Assembly: GCA_016931495.1 (NCBI GenBank)
Contig: JAFGER010000103.1
Location: 1-39,374, forward strand
Source: Chlorobiaceae bacterium
GTDB lineage: Bacteria; Bacteroidota; Chlorobiia; Chlorobiales; Chlorobiaceae
Direction: 5' to 3'
DNA: 39,374 nt
Each line of letters begins with the position of its first letter. The first letter of the stretch is position 1. Made by a program: the position numbers and the translations under genes. The notes under the pieces are model-generated. The model was not told the DNA's origin and made no database searches. It saw nothing but the letters and a program-made list of their open reading frames with translations. Positions 27,673 to 36,323 of this stretch are shown in pieces.

Positions 27673-27979
27673 AACCAGAGCGTTCCATTAATACAAGGAG
27701 CCTCGATCAGGCACGATAGCCGCTGAATAATCTTGCATCGTACATTGATCAAGAGCGCAAATGCCGGTTCAACGAGGGCTGCCCGGCACAGGGCGCAGGA
27801 ACAGGGAGCGCCGCTTACTGCTTGTTGCGCAAGCCGATGGCCATGCGGGACGGAGCCTGAAATCCTCGGGCACTCCGTGCGCGCGCCGCTTTCTGAGCTC
27901 TGGACGCCCTGCATTCAGGTCGCCTGTCACCCTTTCTGAATAAAAGGGAAATCCTCATCGCCTCCAACGCTCAAGGCGC
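27673..27979. other. GC-rich intergenic region with several hairpins, no gene
   Basis: About 300 bp between truA and the transglycosylase gene without a credible coding frame. It holds compact stems: TGCCGG/CCGGCA (27762-27788), GCTTG/CAAGC (27820-27834), and ACGGAG-CCTGA with loop AATCC and TCGGG-CA-CTCCGT (27850-27878). An enclosing pair CAGGGCG (27789-27795) with CGCCCTG (27905-27911) would close a 120-nt domain. It could be a structured RNA or the mRNA leader of the transglycosylase gene; I do not recognise 6S, SRP, tmRNA or RNase P motifs. Confidence 0.3.
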
Positions 27980-28711
27980 TCAATAGCTGACTTTCCAGAG
28001 AAACAGGCCAGCGGGATCGGCGGGCACGAGCGGCGCGATGCGGCGCTCGCCGGCAAGCATCCGCACGAAAAGCTCATCGTCAAGCCGTCCCGTTCCGGCC
28101 TCGATCATCCCGGCCACCAGAAAGCGCACCATGCTGCGCAGGAAGCGGTTCGCCTCGATACGGAACACGTGGAAGCGCCCGGATCGGTACCAGCGGGCCT
28201 CCGTAACCGTGCAGAGGGTTCCGTGCTGGTCGGAACTCTCTTTCGAGAACGCCGCAAAATCATGCGCTCCGGAAAGCATCGCCGCCAAACGGTTCATCGC
28301 GGCGACGTCGGGCTTGCCGAATGAGCAGCCCGCGAAACGGCTGTCGATGGCCGACGGGCGTTCGATGAGGAAGTAGCGGTACTCACGCGACGTGGCGCTG
28401 AAGCGGGCGTGGAACGAATCGGGAACCTGCCGCATGGCGGTGATGCGGATTGTCGAAGGCAAGAGCGAGTTGGCCGAGTGCATCATGCGGCCAACCGGAA
28501 TCGGCGAACCGGTCGAAAAGCTCGCCACCTGCCCGCGGGCGTGCACTCCCCTGTCGGTTCGGCCCGCCCCGTCGATGCCGACCGCCTCCTGCGTGATGCG
28601 TCCGAGCACCCGCTCGATCTCGCCTTGCACGGTCGTCACCGCTCCCGGCTGGCGCTGCCACCCCGAGTAATCGGTACCATCGTACTCGATCTGCATCCTG
28701 ATGGTTCTCAT
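27980..28711 (-). CDS. truA: tRNA pseudouridine(38-40) synthase
   Basis: A 243-residue enzyme that isomerises uridines 38-40 in the tRNA anticodon arm. The catalytic aspartate D53 lies in GAGRTDRGVHA. The N-terminal strand MQIEYDGTDYSGWQRQ, the SFHARFSA segment and the C-terminal FLRSMVRFLVAGMIEAGTG are all family-typical. ATG 28711 (MRTIRMQIEYDG) has AAGGGAG close upstream. The frame continues to 28798, and its extension ([13 protein letters not shown]...) is not typical of TruA, so it is excluded with some doubt. It is divergent from the GH13-like gene, with 130 bp between. Confidence 0.94.
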   Translation of the reverse strand: MRTIRMQIEYDGTDYSGWQRQPGAVTTVQGEIERVLGRITQEAVGIDGAGRTDRGVHARGQVASFSTGSPIPVGRMMHSANSLLPSTIRITAMRQVPDSFHARFSATSREYRYFLIERPSAIDSRFAGCSFGKPDVAAMNRLAAMLSGAHDFAAFSKESSDQHGTLCTVTEARWYRSGRFHVFRIEANRFLRSMVRFLVAGMIEAGTGRLDDELFVRMLAGERRIAPLVPADPAGLFLWKVSY

Positions 28712-28840
28712 CGCTCCCTTTCCGATTAAACTGCCATCGATCGTTCCGCTTATCTTTTCCCGATAATAATTATCTTTAGCCATAATTTTCGCTTCCACCG
28801 ATCCAGAATATCTGACAGCTTGACGACTTCATCTCTCGAC

Positions 28841-30742
28841 ATGCTCCTCGCCTCGCTGGAAACAGCCGCCCGCAGGAGCGCCTCGCACCGCTACGCCGTG
28901 CCGGATCTCTGGCACAAGGGCACGACCGGCGTTTCGATGGTCGATCCTTTTGCCTATTTCACCGACGCAATCGGCGCTATCAAGGCCGCGCCACCAACCG
29001 CGCTGAACGCGGGACCGGACGGTGCCGACTGGAGCACTTCGGCGACGGTCTATAATCTCTTCGTGCGTTACGATGCGGCCTTCGACCACAACCGCGACGG
29101 ACAGATCGGCACGGACGCGCTGCCGGAGGGATTCCGCGAAACCGGCACGCTGCTGAAGGCGATCGCCATGCTGCCCTACATCCGCCGGATGGGCGTCAAC
29201 ACACTCTACCTCCTGCCGCTGACCAGCATCGGCAGCGTCAACCGCAAAGGTTCGCTCGGCTCGCCGTATGCAATCAGAAACCAGTACAAACTCGACGAAA
29301 CCCTCGGTGAACCTGCGCTCGACCTGCCGCTCGAAACGCAGCTCAAAGCGCTCGTCGAAGCGGCGCACCACCTTGGCATGAGGGTCGTCTTCGAGTTCGT
29401 CTTCCGCACCGCCTCGATTGACAGCGACTGGATCGAAAAGCATCCCGACTGGTTCTACTGGATCAGATCAGGCGAAGGATTGCCGCCCTACAGTGCTCCG
29501 GCATTCGAGGACGACAAGCTGACGCGAATCTACGAACAGGTGGACAAGCACGATTTCCATGAGCTTCCGGAACCGGACGAGGCTTACCGCAACCGTTTCG
29601 TTCCGGCTCCGGAGAAGTTCAAGATGAATGAAAATGGCTACACCGGCACAACGCCGGACGGCGGCAAGTGCGTCATCGCGAGCGCATTCTCCGACTGGCC
29701 GCCGGACGACCGCCAGCCGCCGTGGACCGACGTAACCTACCTGAAGCTGCACGATTCGCCGCGCTTCAACTACATAGCCTACAACACGATACGGATGTAC
29801 GACGAGGCGCTCGAACGCCCCGAGTTCCGCACGACGGCGCTCTGGCGGGAGATTACCGGCATCATTCCGTACTACCGCGAACAGTTCGGCATCGACGGCG
29901 CGATGATCGACATGGGCCACGCGCTGCCGCCGGAGCTGAAGGCTGGAATCGTGGCCGAGGCGCGCAAGGATGCGCCGGAGTTCGCCTTCTGGGACGAGAA
30001 CTTCGACCCGTCGCCGAAGCTGAAGGAGGAGGGGTTCAACGCCGTGTTCGGCTCATTGCCCTTCGTGATTCACGACGTGCTTTTCATCAAGGGGCTGCTC
30101 AACTTTCTGAACCGCAACGGCGTGGCGATTCCGTTCTTCGCCACCGGCGAGAACCACAACACGCCGCGAGTCTGCCATAATCTCGCCGGAAAGGAAGCCG
30201 GACGCCGCCGCGCGCTCTTCCTTTTCACGCTCGGCGCGGTGCTTCCGGCCATGCCGTTCATCCATTCGGGCATGGAAATTTGCGAGTGGCACCCGGTCAA
30301 CCTCGGCCTGAACTTCACCGACGACGACCGCCAGCGTTTCCCCGCCGAAACGCTGCCGCTGTTCGCCCCCGCCGCCTGCGACTGGGCTGAATCAAACGGC
30401 CTCGATCCGCTCTGCGACGACATCCGCCGTGTGCTCGACATCCGGGAACGCTACTTCGATCTCGTTCGATGCGGCGACAAAGGTTCGATCACGCAGCCCT
30501 ATATTTCAGACCCACAGCTTCTGACCGTCATGCGCAAGGCGAGCGGCAGCAATCTGGTGTTCGCCGGGAACAGCAACTTCGAAGAGCCGGTCACCGGCAC
30601 GATGGAGTTTGAGCAGGAGACGATGGAACTCGAAGAGCTGATCACGGGACGGAAACTGACGGTTTCCGCTCACAAGCTCGTGCTCGATTTCGCTCCCGGC
30701 CAGTGCTTGCTGTTCGAGCTGCCGGGCGCGGATGAAGCGTAG
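28841..30742 (+). CDS. Atypical alpha-amylase (GH13)/GlgE-like protein
   Basis: A 633-residue TIM-barrel protein. Resemblance to GlgE-type maltosyltransferases shows in [11 protein letters not shown] (GlgE: HPEWF) and in the lack of the DVVxNH motif of amylases. The presumed nucleophile D357 is in GAMIDMGH, where the usual Arg two residues earlier is Met. The presumed acid/base E386 is in WDENFD. The third carboxylate region reads ENHNTPR (437-443), with Asn in place of the Asp of the amylase HD pair. It may have unusual chemistry or be impaired. ATG 28841 is used; TTG 28820 in frame is an alternative, and neither has a clear ribosome binding site. A PfkB kinase gene follows 45 bp downstream. 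No signal peptide, so cytoplasmic; glycogen metabolism is inferred. Confidence 0.75.
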   Translation: MLLASLETAARRSASHRYAVPDLWHKGTTGVSMVDPFAYFTDAIGAIKAAPPTALNAGPDGADWSTSATVYNLFVRYDAAFDHNRDGQIGTDALPEGFRETGTLLKAIAMLPYIRRMGVNTLYLLPLTSIGSVNRKGSLGSPYAIRNQYKLDETLGEPALDLPLETQLKALVEAAHHLGMRVVFEFVFRTASIDSDWIEKHPDWFYWIRSGEGLPPYSAPAFEDDKLTRIYEQVDKHDFHELPEPDEAYRNRFVPAPEKFKMNENGYTGTTPDGGKCVIASAFSDWPPDDRQPPWTDVTYLKLHDSPRFNYIAYNTIRMYDEALERPEFRTTALWREITGIIPYYREQFGIDGAMIDMGHALPPELKAGIVAEARKDAPEFAFWDENFDPSPKLKEEGFNAVFGSLPFVIHDVLFIKGLLNFLNRNGVAIPFFATGENHNTPRVCHNLAGKEAGRRRALFLFTLGAVLPAMPFIHSGMEICEWHPVNLGLNFTDDDRQRFPAETLPLFAPAACDWAESNGLDPLCDDIRRVLDIRERYFDLVRCGDKGSITQPYISDPQLLTVMRKASGSNLVFAGNSNFEEPVTGTMEFEQETMELEELITGRKLTVSAHKLVLDFAPGQCLLFELPGADEA

Positions 30743-30787
30743 TCACCAACAGGAATATTTTCCACTAAACCATTTAATTACCACATC

Positions 30788-31699
30788 ATGTCACTCCTTG
30801 TCATTGGATCACTCGCTTTCGACGACATCGAAACTCCTTTTGGCCGCTCCGACAACACCCTCGGCGGCTCATCGACTTATATCGCGCTCTCGGCCAGCTA
30901 CTTCACCGATCCGATCCGGATGGTTGGCGTCGTGGGTTCTGATTTCGAAAAAAAGCACTTCGATCTGCTCCACTCCAAAAACATCGATACCAAGGGCATC
31001 CAGATGGTCGAGGAGGGCAAGACCTTTCGCTGGGCGGGGCGCTACCACTACGACATGAACACCCGCGACACGCTCGACACGCAGCTCAACGTTTTCGCCG
31101 AATTCGACCCGCACGTTCCGGCACAGTACCGTGACTCGAAGTATGTGTGCCTCGGCAACATCGATCCCGAATTGCAGCTCAAGGTGCTCGACCAGATTTC
31201 CAATCCCGAACTGATCGTCTGCGACACAATGAACTTCTGGATCGAGGGCAAGCCCGAAGAGCTGAAGAAGGTGCTCGCGCGGGTCGATGTCTTCATCGTC
31301 AACGACAGCGAGGCCCGCCTGCTTTCCGGCGATCCGAACCTGGTCAAGACCGCGCGCATCATCCGCGAGATGGGGCCGAAAACGCTCATCATCAAAAAAG
31401 GCGAGCACGGCGCGCTGCTCTTCACCGACAACGGCATCTTCGCCGCTCCGGCCTTCCCGCTCGAATCGATCTACGACCCGACCGGCGCTGGCGACACCTT
31501 TGCGGGCGGCTTCATCGGCCACCTGGCCCGCTGCGGCAGCACGAGCGAAGCGGAGATGCGCAAAGCCGTGCTTTACGGCAGCGCGATGGCCAGCTTCTGC
31601 GTCGAGCAGTTCGGCCCCTACCGCTACAACGATCTCAACCTGCTCGAAGTCGATGACCGCTACCAGAGCTTCCTGGAGCTTTCGAGGATCGGGGAGTAA
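30788..31699 (+). CDS. PfkB family carbohydrate/nucleoside kinase
   Basis: A 303-residue ribokinase-fold enzyme. The N-terminus has the substrate-side GGSS motif in NTLGGSSTYIA. The C-terminal PfkB signature DPTGAGDTFAGG (230-241) contains the anion hole GAGD and the catalytic base D236. Family members phosphorylate sugars, adenosine or related alcohols; I cannot choose a substrate. ATG 30788 gives MSLLVIGSLAFDD, a normal start. It follows the GH13-like gene by 45 bp on the same strand, which points to a sugar-related role, and it is closed by a strong terminator. Confidence 0.87.
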   Translation: MSLLVIGSLAFDDIETPFGRSDNTLGGSSTYIALSASYFTDPIRMVGVVGSDFEKKHFDLLHSKNIDTKGIQMVEEGKTFRWAGRYHYDMNTRDTLDTQLNVFAEFDPHVPAQYRDSKYVCLGNIDPELQLKVLDQISNPELIVCDTMNFWIEGKPEELKKVLARVDVFIVNDSEARLLSGDPNLVKTARIIREMGPKTLIIKKGEHGALLFTDNGIFAAPAFPLESIYDPTGAGDTFAGGFIGHLARCGSTSEAEMRKAVLYGSAMASFCVEQFGPYRYNDLNLLEVDDRYQSFLELSRIGE

Positions 31700-31705
31700 A
31701 ATCGC

Positions 31706-31748
31706 GCCGGGGCGGTGGGTTTTGCACCGCCCCGGGCATTTTCTTTTG
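31706..31748 (+). terminator. Terminator of the GH13-like/PfkB unit
   Basis: CCGGGGCGGTG pairs perfectly with CACCGCCCCGG around GGTTTT and is followed by GCATTTTCTTTT. It begins 6 bp after the PfkB stop. Confidence 0.85.
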
Positions 31749-31784
31749 TGGAATATTGACGAATTGTTTCCTCTTCGCTCTTTA

Positions 31785-31829
31785 GTCCCACGAGTCCCAA
31801 AGGTTCCAATCGTCCCAGAAGTCCCAAAA
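31785..31829 (+). repeat. 9-bp tandem array, five units, upstream of the symporter gene
   Basis: Five 9-mers in register: GTCCCACGA, GTCCCAAAG, GTTCCAATC, GTCCCAGAA, GTCCCAAAA. They end 32 bp before the symporter ATG. Unit count and the GTTCCA third unit match the array before purB at 15461. Confidence 0.75.
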
Positions 31830-31861
31830 ACAAAACTCACACCAAACCCAACACCTCAGCC

Positions 31862-33622
31862 ATGCCGCAACTCACCCCACTCGACATCTCATTCATTGCG
31901 GGGTACCTGCTGTTGACCCTGCTGGTTGGCCTGTTTTTTTCGCGGCGGGCCTCCGAAAATGTCGGCGAGTTTTTCCTTTCAGGGCGCAAGCTGCCGTGGT
32001 GGATCGCGGGTACCGGCATGGTGGCCACCACCTTCGCCGCCGACACGCCACTGGCGGTGGCGGGGTTCGTGGCCAAGAACGGCATCGCGGGGAACTGGGT
32101 GTGGTGGACCTTCGTGTCGGGCGGAATGCTCACGGTCTTCTTTTTCGCGCGGCTCTGGCGGCGGGCAAACATTCTCACCGATCTCGAATTCATCGAGCTG
32201 CGTTACAGCGGCAAAGCCGCGAGCTTTCTGCGCGGCTTCAAGGCGCTCTATTTCGGCCTGTTCATCAACGCGGTCATCATCGGGTGGGTGAACCTGGCGA
32301 TGTTCAAGATCATCAAGATCATGATCCCCGGCCTCGATCCGCAGCTCACCATCGTGGGGCTGGTGATTTTCACGGCGATCTACTCCGGCATGTCGGGCCT
32401 CTGGGGCGTTTCGATCACCGACGCCGTGCAGTTCGTCATCGCGATGGTCGGTTGCGTTATACTCGCCGTGCTGGCGGTCAACTCGCCGCAGGTCACGGCG
32501 GCTGGCGGCCTGAAAGAGGCGCTGCCGGGCTGGATGTTCGACTTCTTCCCCTCGTTCTCGTCAACGGCTGACGCTTCGGCATCCGGAGCTTACGCGCTTC
32601 CCTTCACCGCATTCGCCGCAATGGCGTTCGTGCAGTGGTGGTCGTCGTGGTATCCGGGCTCGGAGCCGGGCGGCGGCGGCTACATCGCCCAGCGCATGAT
32701 GAGCGCCAGGGACGAGAAGCACTCGCTTCTTGCCACCCTTTGGTTCACCATCGCCCATTACGCTGTCCGCCCGTGGCCGTGGATCGTGGTCGGCCTGGCG
32801 AGCCTCGTCATGTTCCCCGGCCTGCCCGTCGGTCAGAAGGAGGACGGCTTCGTGCACGTCATGAACGCCGTGCTGCCCGCCGGCTTGAAAGGCCTGCTCA
32901 TCGCGGCCTTCATGGCGGCCTACATGTCAACCCTTTCGACTCACTTGAACTGGGGCACGAGCTACCTCATCAACGACCTCTACAAGCGCTTCGTCAAGCT
33001 GGAGGGCGACGAAAGCCACTACGTGCTGATGTCGCGCATCGTCACGGCGATTACCGCTATCTTCGCGCTTTATATCACCTTCTACGTGCTGGAGACCATC
33101 ACCGGCGCGTGGGAGTTCATCATCCAGTGCGGCGCGGGCACGGGCTTCGTGCTCATCATGCGCTGGTTCTGGTGGCGGCTCAACGCCTGGTCGGAGATCA
33201 CCTCTATGGTCGCGCCGATCGTGGCCTACACGTACGTCAGCCGCTACACCTCGCTTACGTTCCCCGACACGATCTACATCATCGTGCTCTTCACGATCGC
33301 CTGCACGCTCGCCGTCACCTGGCTCACCAGACCGACTGACCGCGAGAAGCTCCACGCCTTCTACCGCACCACGCGGGTCGGCGGCGTATTGTGGAAACCG
33401 GTCGCCGACGAACTTCCTGACGTAAAAGGCGACACCGGCTTCCCCGCCCTTTTCGCCGACTGGTTTTTCGGCATCGTGCTGGTTTACGCGATGCTGTTCG
33501 GCACCGGCAAGCTGATTTTCGGCGAACCGCTGGCCGCCGCGCTTTATTACGCCGCCGGAGCACTTGCGGGCGTGATGATCTTCCGCGACCTGTCGAAACG
33601 CAACTGGAAAACCTTCGACTGA
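31862..33622 (+). CDS. Sodium:solute symporter family transporter
   Basis: A 586-residue inner-membrane protein with about 13 hydrophobic helices in the SSS (LeuT-like) fold. The N-terminal helix is followed by SRRASENVGEFFLSGRKLPWW, the typical re-entrant start of the family, then TFAADTPLAVAG, which lies in the sodium/substrate-binding first repeat. GYIAQRMMSARDEKHS is the cytoplasmic loop seen in many SSS proteins. The substrate (sugar, amino acid, organic acid or other) cannot be predicted. ATG 31862 follows the 9-bp array by 32 bp with no clear Shine-Dalgarno sequence. The stop codon lies one base before the MITE-like element, so its 3' UTR is the element itself. Confidence 0.9.
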   Translation: MPQLTPLDISFIAGYLLLTLLVGLFFSRRASENVGEFFLSGRKLPWWIAGTGMVATTFAADTPLAVAGFVAKNGIAGNWVWWTFVSGGMLTVFFFARLWRRANILTDLEFIELRYSGKAASFLRGFKALYFGLFINAVIIGWVNLAMFKIIKIMIPGLDPQLTIVGLVIFTAIYSGMSGLWGVSITDAVQFVIAMVGCVILAVLAVNSPQVTAAGGLKEALPGWMFDFFPSFSSTADASASGAYALPFTAFAAMAFVQWWSSWYPGSEPGGGGYIAQRMMSARDEKHSLLATLWFTIAHYAVRPWPWIVVGLASLVMFPGLPVGQKEDGFVHVMNAVLPAGLKGLLIAAFMAAYMSTLSTHLNWGTSYLINDLYKRFVKLEGDESHYVLMSRIVTAITAIFALYITFYVLETITGAWEFIIQCGAGTGFVLIMRWFWWRLNAWSEITSMVAPIVAYTYVSRYTSLTFPDTIYIIVLFTIACTLAVTWLTRPTDREKLHAFYRTTRVGGVLWKPVADELPDVKGDTGFPALFADWFFGIVLVYAMLFGTGKLIFGEPLAAALYYAAGALAGVMIFRDLSKRNWKTFD

Positions 33623-33623
33623 T

Positions 33624-33765
33624 GGGTACCCCTAAAAACTTATTGCGCATCCCGATTACTGCGTTGTGTGGTGCTCAAAATCCTCACGTACTATCAGTAC
33701 GCTCCGGTTTCTGCGCTCCAGCCGCCTTGTACTCAGGCCGCTCATCACACTTTTTAGAGGTACCC
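33624..33765. mobile_element. MITE-like element with terminal inverted repeats
   Basis: A 142-bp non-coding element. The left end GGGTACCCCTAAAAACT and the right end, read inward on the other strand, GGGTACCTCTAAAAAGT match at 15 of 17 positions. Inside is a small stem CGTACT-ATC-AGTACG. A second, inverted copy occupies 1-85. It encodes no transposase. It starts one base after the symporter stop codon and ends two bases before the maf ATG, so it is the entire gap. No clear target-site duplication is seen. It could supply a terminator, promoter or RNA structure to maf. Confidence 0.75.
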
Positions 33766-33767
33766 AG

Positions 33768-34367
33768 ATGACCGGACGCCGCAAACTCATCCTCGCCTCG
33801 CAATCGCCGCGCCGCAGGGAGCTGCTCGCCATGACGGGAATCCCGTTCGAGACCGCCTCAGTCGAGATCGACGAGACCTTCGATCCCGCGCTGACGGTCG
33901 AGGAGAATGTGCTCGCCGTCTCGCGCAAAAAAGCCGAAGCCGTAATGTGGACGTTGCCGGAGGCGGATGCCAGCGCGGTCGTGCTCGGCTCCGACACCAC
34001 GGTGCTGCTCGACGGCACGGCGCTCGGCAAGCCCGGCGATTTCGACCACGCTTTCGAAATGCTCTCTGCCCTGCAAGGCCGCAGCCACTTGGTGCTGACC
34101 GGCTTCTGCATTCTGCACGACGGCAACGCCGTGCTGAACTACGCCCGCACCGTCGTCGAATTCGGAGCGATGACGCCCGGCGAAATCACCCGCTACATCG
34201 AAGTGATGAAACCGTTCGACAAAGCCGGATCGTACGGCATTCAGGACCCGCTGCTCGCCTGCTTCGTCACCGGCATCGACGGCTGCTACTACAACGTCGT
34301 CGGCCTGCCGGTCTCGAAAGTCTATACCGCCCTCAAACCGCTCTTTCCATTGGACGCGGATCGATGA
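33768..34367 (+). CDS. maf: Maf family nucleoside-triphosphate pyrophosphatase
   Basis: A 199-residue house-cleaning enzyme that hydrolyses non-canonical or modified NTPs (dTTP/UTP/pseudo-UTP type) to NMP and pyrophosphate. It has the N-terminal [14 protein letters not shown] with the phosphate-binding SQSPRR (11-16), the catalytic-region VLGSDTTV and GKPGD, and the C-terminal [11 protein letters not shown] and [15 protein letters not shown]. Older names call it a septum-formation inhibitor. ATG 33768 gives a complete family N-terminus, two bases after the MITE-like element; the upstream GTG in frame would place coding sequence inside that element. Its stop overlaps the miaA start (ATGA), so the two are translationally coupled. 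Confidence 0.94.
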   Translation: MTGRRKLILASQSPRRRELLAMTGIPFETASVEIDETFDPALTVEENVLAVSRKKAEAVMWTLPEADASAVVLGSDTTVLLDGTALGKPGDFDHAFEMLSALQGRSHLVLTGFCILHDGNAVLNYARTVVEFGAMTPGEITRYIEVMKPFDKAGSYGIQDPLLACFVTGIDGCYYNVVGLPVSKVYTALKPLFPLDADR

Positions 34368-35305
34368 ACGAGAAACCTGTGCTCGTCATCCTCGGCCCCA
34401 CCGCCTCCGGCAAAACGGAGCTGGCCTTCCGCATCGCTTGCAAAACCGGCGGCGAAATCATCTCGGCGGACTCGCGCCAGATTTACCGGGGGATGGATAT
34501 CGGCACCGCCAAGCCGCCGAAGTGGATGCTGGAAGAAATCCGCCACCACTTCATTGACGAAAAAGAGATCGGCGAACCCTTCAGCGCGGGCGATTTCGCG
34601 GAGCAGGCGGCGGAACGAATCCGCGAACTACGTCAGCGCGGCATTACGCCAATCGTCGCAGGCGGATCGACGCTCTACCTCGAAGGTCTGCTCAAAGGCT
34701 TCGCCGAACTCCCGCAATCCAATCCGGAGATCAGGGCGCGTTTGACGCACGAACTCGAACGCCACGGCGCGGAAACGCTCTACCGGCGACTCGAAGCGCT
34801 CGACCCAGAACAGGCCAAAACCCTCGACCCCACCAAAACCCAGCGCCTCGTCCGGAGCCTCGAAATCATCGAAATCTCCGGCACGACCGTCACCGCATTG
34901 CAACGCAAAAGCTCCGGCACGCCGCCCGGCATCGAGTTCACCGTCATCGGCCTCGACCTCCCCCGCGAGCGCCTCTACGAGCGCATCAACCGCCGAACAA
35001 AAGCGATGATGCAGGCCGGACTCGAAGCCGAAGCCCGCCGCCTTTTCGACAAATACGGCGAAGAGTGGCACAGCAAACAGCTCAACGCGCTGGCCACCGT
35101 CGGCTACCGCGAACTCTTCGAATACTTCGAGGGATTGAACGATTTGCAGACCGCCGAAGCTCTCATCGCCCAGCACACCAGAAACTACGCCAAACGGCAG
35201 TTGACCTTTTTCCGCAACCGGCTTGATGTGGAGTGGATACAAGCGCCGGTTGACGAGGCGGAGATTGAGGCGTTGGTTGAGACGCTTTGCCGCCGGATTG
35301 CCTGA
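34364..35305 (+). CDS. miaA: tRNA dimethylallyltransferase
   Basis: A 313-residue enzyme that adds the dimethylallyl group to A37 of tRNAs reading UNN codons. The P-loop GPTASGKT (11-18) is followed by the family hallmark [24 protein letters not shown], and later [13 protein letters not shown] and the C-terminal [14 protein letters not shown] 34364 overlaps the maf stop codon by four bases; the longer frame upstream is an out-of-frame shadow of maf. Co-translation with maf is likely. Length matches bacterial MiaA. Confidence 0.96.
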   Translation: MNEKPVLVILGPTASGKTELAFRIACKTGGEIISADSRQIYRGMDIGTAKPPKWMLEEIRHHFIDEKEIGEPFSAGDFAEQAAERIRELRQRGITPIVAGGSTLYLEGLLKGFAELPQSNPEIRARLTHELERHGAETLYRRLEALDPEQAKTLDPTKTQRLVRSLEIIEISGTTVTALQRKSSGTPPGIEFTVIGLDLPRERLYERINRRTKAMMQAGLEAEARRLFDKYGEEWHSKQLNALATVGYRELFEYFEGLNDLQTAEALIAQHTRNYAKRQLTFFRNRLDVEWIQAPVDEAEIEALVETLCRRIA

Positions 35306-35362
35306 TGCCTTTCAGCGTTCACCTGCTTGCCCCCGCATTTCAGCCCGTTGAAAAAAATTGAT

Positions 35363-35390
35363 TTGATTGAATCGAATTTTGTACGATAAT
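35363..35390 (+). promoter_or_regulatory. Candidate promoter of the STAS gene
   Basis: TTGATT (35363-35368) and GATAAT (35385-35390) are 16 bp apart in an AT-rich block after miaA. A start near 35397 would leave a leader of about 110 nt before the STAS ATG. Neither box is perfect. Confidence 0.45.
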
Positions 35391-35508
35391 AGGGGAAGGG
35401 GGGCGCTCCGCATCATGCCATCAACCATCCCTCAACTGATGCGAAGCGAAAAAGGCAGCACAAGTGCCTTTTATAAAATAAGTTACCGTTTTTCCGCTGG
35501 AGTTCTGT

Positions 35509-36162
35509 ATGAAACACTCCGTTTCCAACCGCAAGGAATTGACCATCCTCAAGCTTGAAGAGCCGGTTTTCGATGTCCGGCACGCAGAATGGTTCAGAAC
35601 AACCATCGATACCATGGTCAGCAACGACGCCAGCAAAAATATCATCATCGATTTCTCGCAGGTCAAGGCGATCGACTCGTCGGGCATCGGCTCGATGCTC
35701 ATCGCGCACAAGCTTGCCAACAGCTTCGATGGCCTGGCTATTTTCGTCTCGCTCTGTCAGCAGATCAAGGATTTGCTCAAACTGACCAACCTCGACAAGC
35801 AGCTTTTCATCTTCTCCTCGATCAACGAAGTCATGACCCTCATCGAACCCGCGCTGAAAGGCAAGCGCTCCAGGGCGCGAAATCAGCCGGATCATGACGA
35901 AAGCGCTGACGAGGTTGCCGATGTGATCGAGGCATTGCCCGACGATGTGTATGACAGCGAGTCACTGCCTGAAATGGACGACGGGCCGGAGGAGCAGGAT
36001 GAGCCGGACAGAGAGCGCGACAAAGATTCCGATGATTCTGATGATGCCGACGAGTCCGATGAGCCGCCAAAAGCCCGAAAGAGTGAAACTGCCCCGAAAA
36101 AACGCGGACGCCCGAAAAAAAATCCTCCGGAAGTCAGGAAACAATCCGGCTCCGAAGCCTGA
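35509..36162 (+). CDS. STAS-domain anti-anti-sigma factor-like protein with acidic region and AT-hook tail
   Basis: A 217-residue protein. Residues 1-115 form a STAS domain with DSSGIG (56-61), the loop whose serine is phosphorylated in SpoIIAA/RsbV-type antagonists. Residues about 122-185 are strongly acidic and probably disordered (runs of D, E and S). The tail KKRGRPKKNP has RGRP at 199-202, the core of an AT-hook that binds the minor groove of AT-rich DNA. This combination is unusual for a STAS protein. An RsbW-like kinase that could phosphorylate it is encoded at 18769-19191. ATG 35509 is preceded by GCTGGAG about 7 bp upstream. Its own candidate promoter and isolated position suggest a single-gene transcript. 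Confidence 0.85.
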   Translation: MKHSVSNRKELTILKLEEPVFDVRHAEWFRTTIDTMVSNDASKNIIIDFSQVKAIDSSGIGSMLIAHKLANSFDGLAIFVSLCQQIKDLLKLTNLDKQLFIFSSINEVMTLIEPALKGKRSRARNQPDHDESADEVADVIEALPDDVYDSESLPEMDDGPEEQDEPDRERDKDSDDSDDADESDEPPKARKSETAPKKRGRPKKNPPEVRKQSGSEA

Positions 36163-36323
36163 ATCACAACGGCGTCAGCGGCACAACCAGGAACTCCTCT
36201 GCCGGACAGCCGTTTGACGCTTCACTTTTCCGCAGCTCTTTTTATCGAAGGTGGTCAGTACCTTGCCGCCTCCTGCAGTGAAACGAAATCTTGCGTTTTA
36301 CCCCGAAAAAGGAGTGCCGACCA

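Noticed and set aside
27588-27914. Small minus-strand frame covering the gap between truA and the transglycosylase gene
   Set aside because: The product has low-complexity, cysteine-scattered composition with no motif or ribosome binding site and overlaps the transglycosylase start.
27750-27960. 6S, SRP, tmRNA or RNase P RNA
   Set aside because: Conserved sequence blocks of these RNAs are not present; only generic hairpins can be drawn.
33624-33765. Coding start of maf inside the repeat (GTG 33666)
   Set aside because: The extension would be translated repeat sequence; Maf proteins begin at the [10 protein letters not shown] region reached from ATG 33768.
33947-34363. N-terminal extension of miaA through the maf gene
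   Set aside because: It is the out-of-frame reading of maf; miaA starts at the ATG overlapping the maf stop codon.
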